A stretch of DNA of 15,671 bases from an uncultured Eubacteriales bacterium (GCA_900544945.1 UQXG01000039.1:1-15671), one strand, 5' to 3'; shown: positions 6,824 to 15,270, counted from the stretch's first letter. Made by a program: numbers and translations. The notes: a model not told the origin generated them from the sequence alone.

Positions 6824-8635
6824 TTAGTTGGTTTCTTTCAAGGCTTCTTCCAGTTCGGTTGACCGAAGGCAGCTGACCGTATGGCCGCCGCCCAGGTCAA
6901 GAGGCTGAGGTGCCACCTTGGCGCACGCTTCGGTGGCATAGGGGCAGCGCTGATGGAAGGCGCAGCCTGCCGGTGGATTGATGGGGCTGGGAATCTGACC
7001 CTCCAGAGTCCGCAGCCCCTCCATGCCGTGGGTGGTCAGGGTGGGGATGGAATCGAAGAGGGCGCGGGTGTAGGGATGCCGGGGATGGCGGAAAATATCC
7101 TCCGCCGGGCCGAATTCCACGATCTTGCCCAGATACATAATGGCGATCTTGTTGGCCAGCTCGTGAACCACGCCCAGGTCGTGGCTGATGAGGATGTTCG
7201 TCAGCTGGAACTTCTCCCGCAGCTCCTTGATCAGACTCAGAATTTGAGCCTGACTGAACACGTCAATGGAGGAGGTGGGCTCATCCAGCACCACCAGCTT
7301 GGGGTTGGAGGCCAGAGATCGGGCGATGGCAATCCGCTGCCGCTGGCCGCCGGAGAATTCGTGGGGGTACTTGTAGCAGGCGTCCGGAGAGATGCCCACC
7401 ATTTCCAGCAGCTGCTCCACCCGCTTGAGCCGGGCGGCTTCCCCCAGTTTTTCGTAGACATCGATGGGCTCGGCCACAATGTCCTTGATGAGCCACCGGG
7501 GGTTTAAGGACCAGTAGGGATCCTGGAAGACGATCTGCACGTTTTTCTTGAAGGCACTGTCGCCCTTTTTCGCCTCGGCGAAGACATCCTTGCCCTCGAA
7601 GAAAACCTTGCCCTCGGTGGGCTCGAACAGGTCGAGAATGGTGTTGACCAGGGTGGACTTGCCGCAGCCGGACTCGCCCACGATGCCCAGCACCTCGCCC
7701 TTTTTCAGCTCGAAGCTCACATCGTCCACGGCTTTCAGGGTCAGGTGCTTCTGGTGCTTGATCTCATCGTTGATATCGAAGTACTTTTTCAGGTGCTCGA
7801 CCTTCAGAAGCACCTCATCGCTTTCGATGACCGAGGCCTTCTTGCCCTCGGTGTGCACCGCCTGGATGAGCACCTTGGTGTAGTCCTGCTGAGGCTCGGA
7901 AATGAGCCTGACGGTGGTGTTTTCCTCGATGATCTTCCCGCCGTAGAGAATACCCACCCGGTCGCAGAAGGCGGACACCAGGCTCAGGTTGTTGGCGATG
8001 AAGAGAACGGTCATGCCCCGCTTCAGCTGCAATTCTTTCAGCAGCTTCAGGATGCTTGCCTGGATGGTCACGTCCAGGTTCCGGGTAGGCTCGTCGGCAA
8101 TCAGGAATTCCGCGCCGCAGGCCAGAGCCAGGGCGATGATGACCCGCTGCCGCTGGCCGCCGGAAAGCTGGTGGGGATACTTGCTCATGGTGCTCTCCGC
8201 GTCCGCAAGCTTTACCTCCTGGAGTAATTCCAGAGCCGCCTGGCGCACCTGGAGCTTCTTCATCTCCGGATTCCGGGTGTGCAGCACGTCCGTCATGATC
8301 TGACCCACGGTGAACACCGGGTTCAGGCAGCTCATGGGATCCTGGAAGATCATGGCGATTTTCTTGCCCCGGATCTGCTGCTGCATCTGTTTGGGTTTCA
8401 GTTTCAGAAGATCCTGGCCGTCCAGGAGAATTTCCCCGGATTCGATCTTGCCGGGAGGGCAGCGAAGCAGCTGCTGGATTGCCAGGGCCAGCACGGTTTT
8501 GCCCTGACCGGACTCGCCCACCAGACCGTAGGTCTCGCCCTTGGCGATTTCCAGGTGGTCGATGTCCAGGACGGTTTTGGTGCCCTCGAAGGAGCGGTGG
8601 GTAATATGCAGATGGTTGATCTCAAAATAAGCCAT
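6824..8635 (-). CDS. Fused double ATPase of a peptide ABC importer (DppD-DppF type)
   Basis: The 603-residue protein joins two OppD/OppF-like ATP-binding domains. Domain 1 (about 1-265) has Walker A GESGQGKT (40-47), signature LSGGQRQRV (158-166) and Walker B FLIADEP (177-183). Domain 2 (about 275-600) has Walker A GESGCGKST (320-328), FSGGQRQRI (428-436), Walker B VVLDEP (448-453) and switch His485 in ISHDL. In domain 1 the equivalent segment reads FIANNL, so the switch histidine is Asn215. Cys558, Cys564, Cys571 and Cys589 near the C-terminus fit the four-cysteine iron-sulfur motif of the DppD/OppD group. It should drive the two permeases encoded just upstream on the cytoplasmic side. The ATG has GGAGG at a normal distance and lies 12 bp after the permease-C stop. 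Confidence 0.93.
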   Translation of the reverse strand: MAYFEINHLHITHRSFEGTKTVLDIDHLEIAKGETYGLVGESGQGKTVLALAIQQLLRCPPGKIESGEILLDGQDLLKLKPKQMQQQIRGKKIAMIFQDPMSCLNPVFTVGQIMTDVLHTRNPEMKKLQVRQAALELLQEVKLADAESTMSKYPHQLSGGQRQRVIIALALACGAEFLIADEPTRNLDVTIQASILKLLKELQLKRGMTVLFIANNLSLVSAFCDRVGILYGGKIIEENTTVRLISEPQQDYTKVLIQAVHTEGKKASVIESDEVLLKVEHLKKYFDINDEIKHQKHLTLKAVDDVSFELKKGEVLGIVGESGCGKSTLVNTILDLFEPTEGKVFFEGKDVFAEAKKGDSAFKKNVQIVFQDPYWSLNPRWLIKDIVAEPIDVYEKLGEAARLKRVEQLLEMVGISPDACYKYPHEFSGGQRQRIAIARSLASNPKLVVLDEPTSSIDVFSQAQILSLIKELREKFQLTNILISHDLGVVHELANKIAIMYLGKIVEFGPAEDIFRHPRHPYTRALFDSIPTLTTHGMEGLRTLEGQIPSPINPPAGCAFHQRCPYATEACAKVAPQPLDLGGGHTVSCLRSTELEEALKETN

Positions 8636-8647
8636 GTCGCGTCCTCC

Positions 8648-9532
8648 TTAGTTCTTGCGGGTCTTGGGATCCAGAATTTCCCGGATGGCGTCGCCCAGCA
8701 GGTTGAAGCAAAGCACGGTGACGAAAATGGCCAGACCCGGGAAAATGCAGTACCACCAGCTGTCCGGGAAGAACCGGCGGCCCATGGAAATCATCAGGCC
8801 CCATTCCGGAGTGGGCAGCTGAGCACCCAGTCCCAGGAAGGACAGGCTGGCAACGGTCAGAATTACGCCGCCGATGTCCATGGAGGCCTGGACGATGACA
8901 GGGCTGATACAGTTGGGAATGATGTGCTTGAAGATGATCTTCATCCGGCCGGTACCGATGGTCTCTGCCGCCTGGACGAATTTGCGCTCCTTGACGGAGA
9001 TGGCCTGACCCCGGATGAGCCGGGTGTACCAGGGCCACCAGGACAGGGCGATGGCGAGAATGGCGTTGTTCAGACTGCTGCCCATGACGGCTACCATGGC
9101 GATGGCGAGGAGCAGAGGCGGAAAGCTGAGGAATACGTCGGTAATGCGCATGATGAGGTTATCTACCCAGCCGCCGAAGCTGCCGGCGATGGCACCCAGG
9201 GGAATACCGATGACAAGAGACAGGCCAACGGCCGCCAGTGCCGCGGACAGGGACACCCGGGCACCGTAGACCACCCGGCTGAAAATATCCCGACCCAGCT
9301 CGTCCGTGCCCATCAGGTGCTCCAAACTGGGAGCCTGGAGCTTGATCTGGGTGTGGGTGGCATCGGCTAAGTCCTCAGGGTAGGGGATGATGTAAGGGGC
9401 CAGCAGGGCACCGACGATCAGGAGCACCAGGATAATCAGGGCGGTCAGGCTCAGCTTGTTCCGGGCGATCAGGTACAGGCTCTCCCGCAGGCTCTTGATC
9501 CGGGGCTTCAGGGATTGAATGAAATTGTCCAT
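8648..9532 (-). CDS. Peptide ABC transporter permease, DppC/OppC type
   Basis: The 294-residue membrane protein carries the hallmark of OppC-type permeases: one N-terminal helix (about 28-50), then the motif HLMGTDELGRDIFSR (72-86), then five membrane segments. The coupling-helix (EAA) loop is near residues 187-207, QAAETIGTGRMKIIFKHIIPN in part. Together with the DppB-type permease it forms the channel through which the compound delivered by the lipoprotein enters the cell. The ATG is preceded by GGGAGG, and the gene follows the DppB-type permease by 13 bp. Substrate specificity is set mainly by the binding protein. Confidence 0.93.
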   Translation of the reverse strand: MDNFIQSLKPRIKSLRESLYLIARNKLSLTALIILVLLIVGALLAPYIIPYPEDLADATHTQIKLQAPSLEHLMGTDELGRDIFSRVVYGARVSLSAALAAVGLSLVIGIPLGAIAGSFGGWVDNLIMRITDVFLSFPPLLLAIAMVAVMGSSLNNAILAIALSWWPWYTRLIRGQAISVKERKFVQAAETIGTGRMKIIFKHIIPNCISPVIVQASMDIGGVILTVASLSFLGLGAQLPTPEWGLMISMGRRFFPDSWWYCIFPGLAIFVTVLCFNLLGDAIREILDPKTRKN

Positions 9533-9545
9533 TGTAGTTCCTCCC

Positions 9546-10556
9546 TTACAGCCGCACCCGGGGATCGGACGCGATGACGATATCCGCCAGCAGATTCAGA
9601 ATGATATAGCAGCAGGCACCGAAGAGGGTCACGCCGATGATGGCGGGATAGTCCAGGGTGGTGACCGCGCTGGAAATGTAGCTGCCGATGCCCGGCCAGG
9701 AGAAGATGGCCTCCACCAGGAAGGTGTCCGTCAGGGTATAGCCCATGGACAGAGCCACGTCCGTGGCGGTGGTGCCAAGACTATTTTTCAGGGCATACTT
9801 CCAGAGCATTTTGGTGTCGCTCAGGCCGTAGCTGTGGCCGGCGGTGATGTAGTCCTCCCCCAGAATTTCCAGCAGGGCACTTCTGGTCATCCGGGACACC
9901 AGGCCGATGGGGTACAGGGAAATGGTGATGCAGGGCAGCAGAATGTGCTGGAAGGCATCCGCCAGCAGGCCGAATTTTCCAGTAATCAGGCAGTCCAGCA
10001 GGAGCATACCGGTGACGTTGGGCACGGTCTCAAAAATCGTGGCTTCCACGCTGAGCCGTCCGCCGATGGGCAGCAGGCTCAGGCTCTTGTAGAAGATCAG
10101 CTGAAGGAACAGGGCCACCCAGAAGGTGGGAAGAGATACGGCACCGATGGAGAAGAACCGGCTGAAATGGTCCAGAAGTTTATCCTTCTTTTTGGCTGAG
10201 TAAATGCCCAGGGGAATGCCGATGGCGATAGCCAGGGCAAAGGCCAGCAGCACCAGCTCCAGGGTTGCGGGAATGTACCGCTTGAGCTCGGAGGTCACAG
10301 GCTGGTGGTTGTTCAGGCTCTTACCCAGGTTGCCGTGGAGCAGGTCGTTTAAGTAAATGACGTACTGCTCGGGCAGGGACTTGTCCAGCCCCAGCTCAAT
10401 CCGGGCGGCGGCCAGCTGCTCCGGGGTGGCCCGCTGACCGGCCCACTTGACCTCCGGATTGGACGGAAGCACCCGGGAAATGAAGAAGGTAATGGTGACG
10501 ACACCAAGCAGCACCAGAATGCTGCTGAGAATGCGTTTGACAATGTACTTAAACAC
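9546..10556 (-). CDS. Peptide ABC transporter permease, DppB/OppB type
   Basis: The 336-residue permease begins with the typical FKYIVKRILSSILVLLGVVT membrane anchor, followed by the periplasmic-side region with LGLDKSLPEQY and LGKSLNN seen in OppB/DppB proteins. Its EAA coupling loop lies around residues 230-265 (EDYITAGHSYGLSDTKMLW region), and it ends in the family-typical DPRVRL. The start is GTG at 10556, chosen because the family N-terminus begins exactly there and GAGGTG lies about 8 nt upstream; no ATG fits. It follows the binding-protein gene by 88 nt, a gap that contains a 12-bp perfect hairpin, while the gap to the next permease is only 13 bp. Confidence 0.92.
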   Translation of the reverse strand: MFKYIVKRILSSILVLLGVVTITFFISRVLPSNPEVKWAGQRATPEQLAAARIELGLDKSLPEQYVIYLNDLLHGNLGKSLNNHQPVTSELKRYIPATLELVLLAFALAIAIGIPLGIYSAKKKDKLLDHFSRFFSIGAVSLPTFWVALFLQLIFYKSLSLLPIGGRLSVEATIFETVPNVTGMLLLDCLITGKFGLLADAFQHILLPCITISLYPIGLVSRMTRSALLEILGEDYITAGHSYGLSDTKMLWKYALKNSLGTTATDVALSMGYTLTDTFLVEAIFSWPGIGSYISSAVTTLDYPAIIGVTLFGACCYIILNLLADIVIASDPRVRL

Positions 10557-10598
10557 GGGGCGAACACCTCATCTGTCTGTTCTAAAAAATGGGGCACA

Positions 10599-10628
10599 GG
10601 GGCTGCCGCAATTGGATGCGGCAGCCCC
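10599..10628 (-). terminator. Intra-operon hairpin after the binding-protein gene
   Basis: GGGGCTGCCGCA (10599-10610) and TGCGGCAGCCCC (10617-10628) form a perfect 12-bp stem with a 6-nt loop. On the operon strand an ATTTTTTAG tract comes about 8 nt after the stem, too far for a strong terminator. It probably acts as a partial terminator or a 3' stabiliser that keeps binding-protein mRNA in excess over the permease mRNA, an arrangement known from other ABC importer operons. Confidence 0.65.
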
Positions 10629-10644
10629 CGAAAAAACGGTTTCT

Positions 10645-12237
10645 TTACTTGGCAGTGACGTTGTAATACAGGATGGCGTTGGAATAGGAGGGGTTCTCGG
10701 AAACACCCTGAATGCCGTTGTTGATAACGAAGGTGTGCAGCTGATCGTACAGGTTCAGAATGTAGGCATTGTCGGCCACGATCTTCTGAGCCTGGACATA
10801 ATCGGCCTCGGCGGCGGCCCGGTCGGTGACGGTCTTCTCGATGGCGTCGTCGATGACGGCATCCAGTTCCGGATCGTTCAGGTAGGACAGATTATAGACG
10901 ATCTGATCCTCGCTGTGCAGCAGGGACTGGAACCAGCTGACGGGGTCGGCGTAGTCCGGCCACCAGATGAACACGAACATATCCTGCCGATCCTTGGGGT
11001 CGGTGTTCTGGGCCTGAGCCCACTGCTGATCCCACTCCATGCTCCGAAGCTCCAGGCTGATGCCCAGCTGCTTCAGGTTGACCTGATAGAGCTGCAGGGC
11101 ACTGGCGTACTCGTCAAAGCCGTTCATGTAGGTGACGGTGAGCTTCAGACCGTCGGTGTTCACGCCGGACTTGTCCAGGTACTCTTTGGCCTTGTCCAGA
11201 TCGCAGTGGTACTGGAGAATGCCGTCGTCATGACCCCACAGGCCGCTGGGTACGGTGCCTATGGACTGCTTGGCGTTGCCGTTCAGGATCTGGCTGACGG
11301 TTTCCTCATAGGGGAAGGCGTAGGCCAGAGCCCGACGGAAGTCGGCGTTGCTGCAGGGCTCGGTGGCGGTGTTCAGAAACATGATGATATTATTGAAGGT
11401 CTCGGACTGATAGGTGTAGACCTTGTCGGTCTGGGCCTTCAGAGCGTCCAGGTCGGTGGCGGAGAACTCGCTGGACAGCTGGGCTTCGCCGGTCTCCATC
11501 ATCTGGCGGCGGGCACTGGACTCGGCCACTTCCTTGATCATCACGTTCTTGTACTGGTTATCCTGCCAGCCGCCCCGGTAATCCTCGTAGGCTTTCAGCA
11601 CCACGCTGTCGCCGGTGGCCTGGGCGATGGTGTAGGGGCCGGTGCCGCCGTCGTGGCCTTCGTTGAACCACTCGGTGGGCTGCTCAATGACGCTGTCGGA
11701 CATGACGTAGGCGGCGTAGCCCGCGGAGACCACCAGGTCGATGGCGCAGGGATAGCCGCAGGTGATGGTCACCTCATATTCGCCGGTGGCCTCGACCTTG
11801 CCGCCGTTGCTCTCCAGCACCGCGTCCCAGATGTAGGCACCGCCCTGACCCAGATCCATGGAACGCCGGAAGGAGTTCACAACCTGCTGGGCGGTCATGT
11901 GGGTGCCGTCGTGGAAGTTCACGTCGTCCCGGAGCTGGAAGGTCCAGACAGTGCCGTCCTCATTTTCCTTCCACTCGGTGGCGAGCAGGGGATCCAGGCC
12001 GCCGGTTTCGGGGTTGTACCGGGTCAGGGTCTCGTAGACGTTCTGCAGCACCATGACGCCGTTGGAATACTCGGTGCTGGGATCCAGGGTAACATAGGGC
12101 GCGGTATTGTAAACGTGATAGAGCACCTTGTTATCCTTGCTGGCCTGGGCAGAGCCGCCGGTGCTGCCGGAGCCGCCGCAGGCTGCCAGGCTGACGATCA
12201 TCAGTCCGGCAAGAATCAGGCTGAACAGTTTTTTCAT
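10645..12237 (-). CDS. Peptide-type substrate-binding lipoprotein (SBP family 5)
   Basis: The 530-residue protein is the capture component of the importer. It has a lipoprotein signal peptide: MKK, a hydrophobic stretch and lipobox LAAC with the modified Cys20, followed by a Gly/Ser-rich linker. The mature part matches SBP_bac_5 (DppA/OppA): LDPSTEYSNGVMVLQNVYETL near the start, the LATEWKENEDGTVWTFQLRD region, FHDGTHMTAQQVVNSFRRS, and ADFRRALAYAFPYE in the middle. It would sit on the outer face of the membrane in this Gram-positive-type cell. AGGAGA precedes the ATG at a spacing of about 10. It is the first gene of the operon. The family also binds nickel chelates, sugars and opines, so 'peptide' rests mainly on the downstream peptidases. 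Confidence 0.93.
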   Translation of the reverse strand: MKKLFSLILAGLMIVSLAACGGSGSTGGSAQASKDNKVLYHVYNTAPYVTLDPSTEYSNGVMVLQNVYETLTRYNPETGGLDPLLATEWKENEDGTVWTFQLRDDVNFHDGTHMTAQQVVNSFRRSMDLGQGGAYIWDAVLESNGGKVEATGEYEVTITCGYPCAIDLVVSAGYAAYVMSDSVIEQPTEWFNEGHDGGTGPYTIAQATGDSVVLKAYEDYRGGWQDNQYKNVMIKEVAESSARRQMMETGEAQLSSEFSATDLDALKAQTDKVYTYQSETFNNIIMFLNTATEPCSNADFRRALAYAFPYEETVSQILNGNAKQSIGTVPSGLWGHDDGILQYHCDLDKAKEYLDKSGVNTDGLKLTVTYMNGFDEYASALQLYQVNLKQLGISLELRSMEWDQQWAQAQNTDPKDRQDMFVFIWWPDYADPVSWFQSLLHSEDQIVYNLSYLNDPELDAVIDDAIEKTVTDRAAAEADYVQAQKIVADNAYILNLYDQLHTFVINNGIQGVSENPSYSNAILYYNVTAK

Positions 12238-12290
12238 TTCTTGGGTCTCTCCTTAGTGGTGGTGATCGGCCGCCGGAGGGGCGGCGAATA

Positions 12291-12315
12291 GAATGGAATA
12301 AATATACCACCATTC
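12291..12315 (-). promoter_or_regulatory. Candidate promoter and operator of the peptide operon
   Basis: On the minus strand TGG-TATATT (complement of 12301-12309) is an extended -10 box; no good -35 is seen at the proper distance. It would give a leader of about 55-60 nt before the ATG at 12237. An inverted repeat, GAATGG (12291-12296) with CCATTC (12310-12315), brackets the -10 box and could be a repressor site. The leader also holds a GC-rich stem, GCCGCC/GGCGGC (12269-12274, 12280-12285). Confidence 0.4.
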
Positions 12316-12543
12316 CTTCAAAAAGTATATGGCTTTTTGCTTTTTTGGATTCTTCCACAGATGGACAGGTGTATTTCTAACTCGGAGTGGTGATAATGCC
12401 GAAACCTTGGGAAAAACCGGATTCCGGTTTGCCTGCCTGTGGGATGGCCGGGGAAAATCCCGGAAACCAGCGGAAAAATGTGTATCAATCTGAAACTGTC
12501 CGGCAATCCGTGAGGAATATGCAAATATGCACAAGAATATACA
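12316..12543. other. Gene-free stretch upstream of the peptide operon
   Basis: I see no credible gene here. The only structure is a short palindrome, AAACCGG (12414-12420) with CCGGTTT (12424-12430), and a nearby weaker one around 12448-12460 (CCGGGG/CCCGG). Either could be a distal regulator site, but nothing supports a specific one. Confidence 0.4.
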
Positions 12544-12578
12544 AAAACCGGACGGCAGATTTACTGCCGTCCGGTTTT
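12544..12578. terminator. Strong bidirectional terminator
   Basis: AAAACCGGACGGCAG (12544-12558) and CTGCCGTCCGGTTTT (12564-12578) form a perfect 15-bp stem with a 5-nt ATTTA loop; A-run and T-run flank the GC core on both strands. On the minus strand it would end the P-type ATPase transcript and insulate the peptide operon. Confidence 0.9.
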
Positions 12579-12603
12579 GCGTTAGCTGGGAAAAGAAGCT
12601 TCC

Positions 12604-12830
12604 TTAGGGCAACACCGCACAATTGTGTCTGCGCGCTTCGGCGGATCTTTTCCGCCAATTCGGCGGTTTGAAAAGTTCGAAATATAGCGCAGCCGTTGCC
12701 AGCGCAAGCTGGCTTACGGATGCGGCATACCCCTTGCGGGTACATACAGTATTCCTTCGCTTTTCAAACCTTGACTTGACGAAAAATCTCTCGCTGAATC
12801 TGCTTGCCAAATTGTGCGGTGCTGCCTTAG
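12604..12830. mobile_element. MITE-like element overlapping the ATPase stop codon
   Basis: The ends are a 17-bp inverted repeat with one mismatch: GGCAACACCGCACAATT (12608-12624) and the complement of 12810-12826, GGCAGCACCGCACAATT. They are flanked by a direct TTAG (12604-12607 and 12827-12830) that could be a target duplication. Further inward, GGTTTGAAAAG (12665-12675) is repeated inverted at 12760-12770, and smaller hairpins such as GCCAGC/GCTGGC lie in the centre, so the whole unit is a degenerate palindrome. It has no coding capacity. It lies between the ATPase gene and its terminator. Mobility is inferred from structure. Confidence 0.7.
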
Positions 12831-15262
12831 TTATTTTCCGCCTTTTGCGCTTTCTTTGCCAGGCGTTTTTCCCGGTGGGCCCGGTGGAGGCGGGAGATGG
12901 TCTCGGTCAGAAGGATGCCATAGCGCAGGATGGGCTCCGTGGCGATGGCAAAGACCCCGAAGAGCAGAACGCATTTCAGGGACATCCGACCGATACCGAA
13001 AATATCCCCCAGCCAGATGCTGCAAACCAGAAGTCCCGTTACACAGCCGCCCCAGATGATCCACCGGAACCAGTTCAGGGGCTTGCTGATGTTGTAGAGA
13101 ATCATGAAGCCCACAATGGACAGCAGCATGGTGCAGGCGATGGAAATATCCCCCTCGTCCACCCCAAAGACCCGGCCGAAGATCACCAGGGCTCCCACCA
13201 CCAGGAAATCCGTCAGTCCCGCGGGCAGAGCTTTGGCCAGCACATTGGGCAAGAACTTACCCCGGATGGGATCCTCGTTGGGCTGTAGAGCCAGGAAGAA
13301 GCCGGGCACGCCGATGGTGAACATGGTGATGAGGGACAGCTGGGAAGGCTCCAGGGGGTAGCTGATCATGAAGCAGGCGGAGAACACCGAAAGCAGGAAG
13401 GAGAAGATGTTCTTCACCAGGAACAGGCTTGCCGAACGCTGGACATTGTTGACTACCCGGCGGCCTTCCGCCACCACCGAGGGCATGGCGGAAAAGTCCG
13501 ATTCCAGCAGCACCAGCTGGGAGACCTGAGCCGCCGCGTCACAGCCGGAGGCCATGGCCACCGAGCAGTCCGCGTCCTTTAGGGCCAGCACATCGTTGAC
13601 GCCGTCGCCGGTCATGCCCACGGTGTGTCCCTGACTTTGGAGCGCCCGGACAAGCTGCCGCTTCTGATCGGGAGTGACCCGGCCGAAGACGGTGTATTCC
13701 CCGGCGGCCTGAGCCACGGCGGCCTCCGAATCCAGAGTGGAGGCGTCAATATACTTTTCCGCCCCGGGAATCTCCGCCTCCATGGCAATCCGGGAGACGG
13801 TCAGAGGATTGTCGCCGGAAATGACCTTTACCGCCACCCCCTGCTGGGCAAAGTACCGGAAGGTCTCCGGCGCGTCCCGGCGGATGGGGTTGGTCAGAAG
13901 AAGCAGCCCCAGGGGAATGACCTTTTCGGTCAATGCCTGACCTTCCAGAGTGCCGGTATATTTTCCGAAGAGCATGACCCGGTAGCCGTCGCCGCTGAAG
14001 CTTTCCGCCAGGGGACGGACAGCCTCGTAATCCTCCCGCAGGAGAAATTCCGGCGCGCCCAGCACATAGGCTTCGCCTGAGAACACCGCGCCGCAGTATT
14101 TATAGGTGGAAGAGAAGGGGAATACCTGCTCCGCGTTTGTTTGCGCGGGGAGCTTGAAATATCGGTGCAGAGCCTGCATGGTCTGGTTCCCCTCGGGCAT
14201 GGCGGCCACCAGATTGCCGACCAATGTTTTCAGCCCCACACCCTGAGCCGGGTCGAAGCCCTCCAGGGGGACGAGGGAGCTGACCTGCATCTCATTTTCC
14301 GTGATGGTGCCGGTTTTATCCACGCACAGCACGTCCACCCGAGCCAGAGCCTCAATGCACTTCATGTCATGCACCAGCACCTTCCGGGTGGCCAGGCGCA
14401 GCACGCTGACCACCAGCGCCACGCTGGTGAGCAGATACAGCCCCTCGGGGATCATGCCCAGCACCGCGGCCACCATGGACAGAACGCTGTCCCGGAAGGA
14501 GGCTCCGGAGAGCACATACTGCTGCACAAACAGGAAAACACCGATGGGCACAATGAGAATGCCCACCACGCCGACCAGCCGATCCAGAGTGCGCAGCATT
14601 TCCGAACGCTGCTTGGTGTCCGTAGCCTTGGCTTCCAGGGTCAGCTGGGAGATATAGGACTCGGCACCCACCCGCTCCAGCCGGGCGGTACACTCGCCGG
14701 AGACCAGGAAGCTGCCGGACATGAGGAAGTCTCCCAGACCCTTTTTCAGCTCGTCGGCCTCGCCGGTGAGCAGGGCTTCGTTGACCAGCACTTCGCCGTC
14801 CAGAATGATGGCGTCGGCGCAGATCTGGTCACCTGCCCGGAAAAGCACGATGTCGTCCAGCACCAGCTCTTCCGCGGGAATTTCCTGAATCTGCCCATCT
14901 CGGATGACCCGAGCCCGGGGCGCGTTCAGCATGGAGAGCTTATCCAGGGTGTTCTTGGCCCGAATCTCCTGGATAATGCCGATGAGAAGATTTGCCACCA
15001 CCAGCGGCAGGAAGGTCAGGTTCCGCAGAGAGCCGGAGGCGAACACCAGTACCCCTAGGATGGCGAAAATCAGGTTAAAATAGGTGAAGAGGTTGGAGCG
15101 TATGATCTGCCCCAGGGTTTTGGACGCCACCGTCACCGGGGTATTGGCCCAGCCGTCTTCCTGCCGCTGCCGTGCCTGCTCTTGGGTCAGGCCTTCCTCG
15201 GCGGTGGCCAGAATTCGTTCCGGCGGCTCCGGTGGGATGAATTCAAGATTCTTTTTCTTCAT
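12827..15262 (-). CDS. P-type cation-transporting ATPase, CtpE-like
   Basis: The 811-residue protein has all core P-type ATPase motifs: actuator TGEA (166-169), membrane motif IPEGL (271-275), phosphorylation site DKTGT with Asp315 (315-319), nucleotide-domain FPFSSTYKYC (381-390) and LGAPE (401-405), hinge SGDNP (482-486) and GDGVND (552-557). About ten membrane segments are expected. PEGL instead of CPC/CPX rules against a heavy-metal P1B pump, and there is no N-terminal metal-binding domain. The spacing and sequences around PEGL and DKTGT resemble the CtpE group, linked in mycobacteria to calcium uptake, so a Ca2+-like substrate is plausible but not proven. I chose the ATG at 15262 because AAGGAGA stands 8 nt upstream; a TTG 12 codons earlier lacks such support. 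The stop codon falls at the edge of the MITE-like element. Confidence 0.92.
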   Translation of the reverse strand: MKKKNLEFIPPEPPERILATAEEGLTQEQARQRQEDGWANTPVTVASKTLGQIIRSNLFTYFNLIFAILGVLVFASGSLRNLTFLPLVVANLLIGIIQEIRAKNTLDKLSMLNAPRARVIRDGQIQEIPAEELVLDDIVLFRAGDQICADAIILDGEVLVNEALLTGEADELKKGLGDFLMSGSFLVSGECTARLERVGAESYISQLTLEAKATDTKQRSEMLRTLDRLVGVVGILIVPIGVFLFVQQYVLSGASFRDSVLSMVAAVLGMIPEGLYLLTSVALVVSVLRLATRKVLVHDMKCIEALARVDVLCVDKTGTITENEMQVSSLVPLEGFDPAQGVGLKTLVGNLVAAMPEGNQTMQALHRYFKLPAQTNAEQVFPFSSTYKYCGAVFSGEAYVLGAPEFLLREDYEAVRPLAESFSGDGYRVMLFGKYTGTLEGQALTEKVIPLGLLLLTNPIRRDAPETFRYFAQQGVAVKVISGDNPLTVSRIAMEAEIPGAEKYIDASTLDSEAAVAQAAGEYTVFGRVTPDQKRQLVRALQSQGHTVGMTGDGVNDVLALKDADCSVAMASGCDAAAQVSQLVLLESDFSAMPSVVAEGRRVVNNVQRSASLFLVKNIFSFLLSVFSACFMISYPLEPSQLSLITMFTIGVPGFFLALQPNEDPIRGKFLPNVLAKALPAGLTDFLVVGALVIFGRVFGVDEGDISIACTMLLSIVGFMILYNISKPLNWFRWIIWGGCVTGLLVCSIWLGDIFGIGRMSLKCVLLFGVFAIATEPILRYGILLTETISRLHRAHREKRLAKKAQKAENN

Positions 15263-15270
15263 AGACGAAG

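Noticed and set aside
3488..9370. Several plus-strand open frames of 200-363 codons opposite the peptide operon
   Set aside because: All are complementary shadows of genes with conserved motifs and ribosome sites, and none has its own ribosome site or recognisable domain.
10447..12291. Long plus-strand open frame of about 614 codons opposite the substrate-binding protein gene
   Set aside because: It is antisense to a well-supported lipoprotein gene, is very rich in Gly/Val/His/Gln, has no family motifs and no ribosome site; it is a by-product of GC-rich codon use.
12827..15262. Heavy-metal (P1B, CopA/ZntA-like) ATPase
   Set aside because: The membrane motif is IPEGL rather than CPC/CPH/SPC and no N-terminal metal-binding domain is present.
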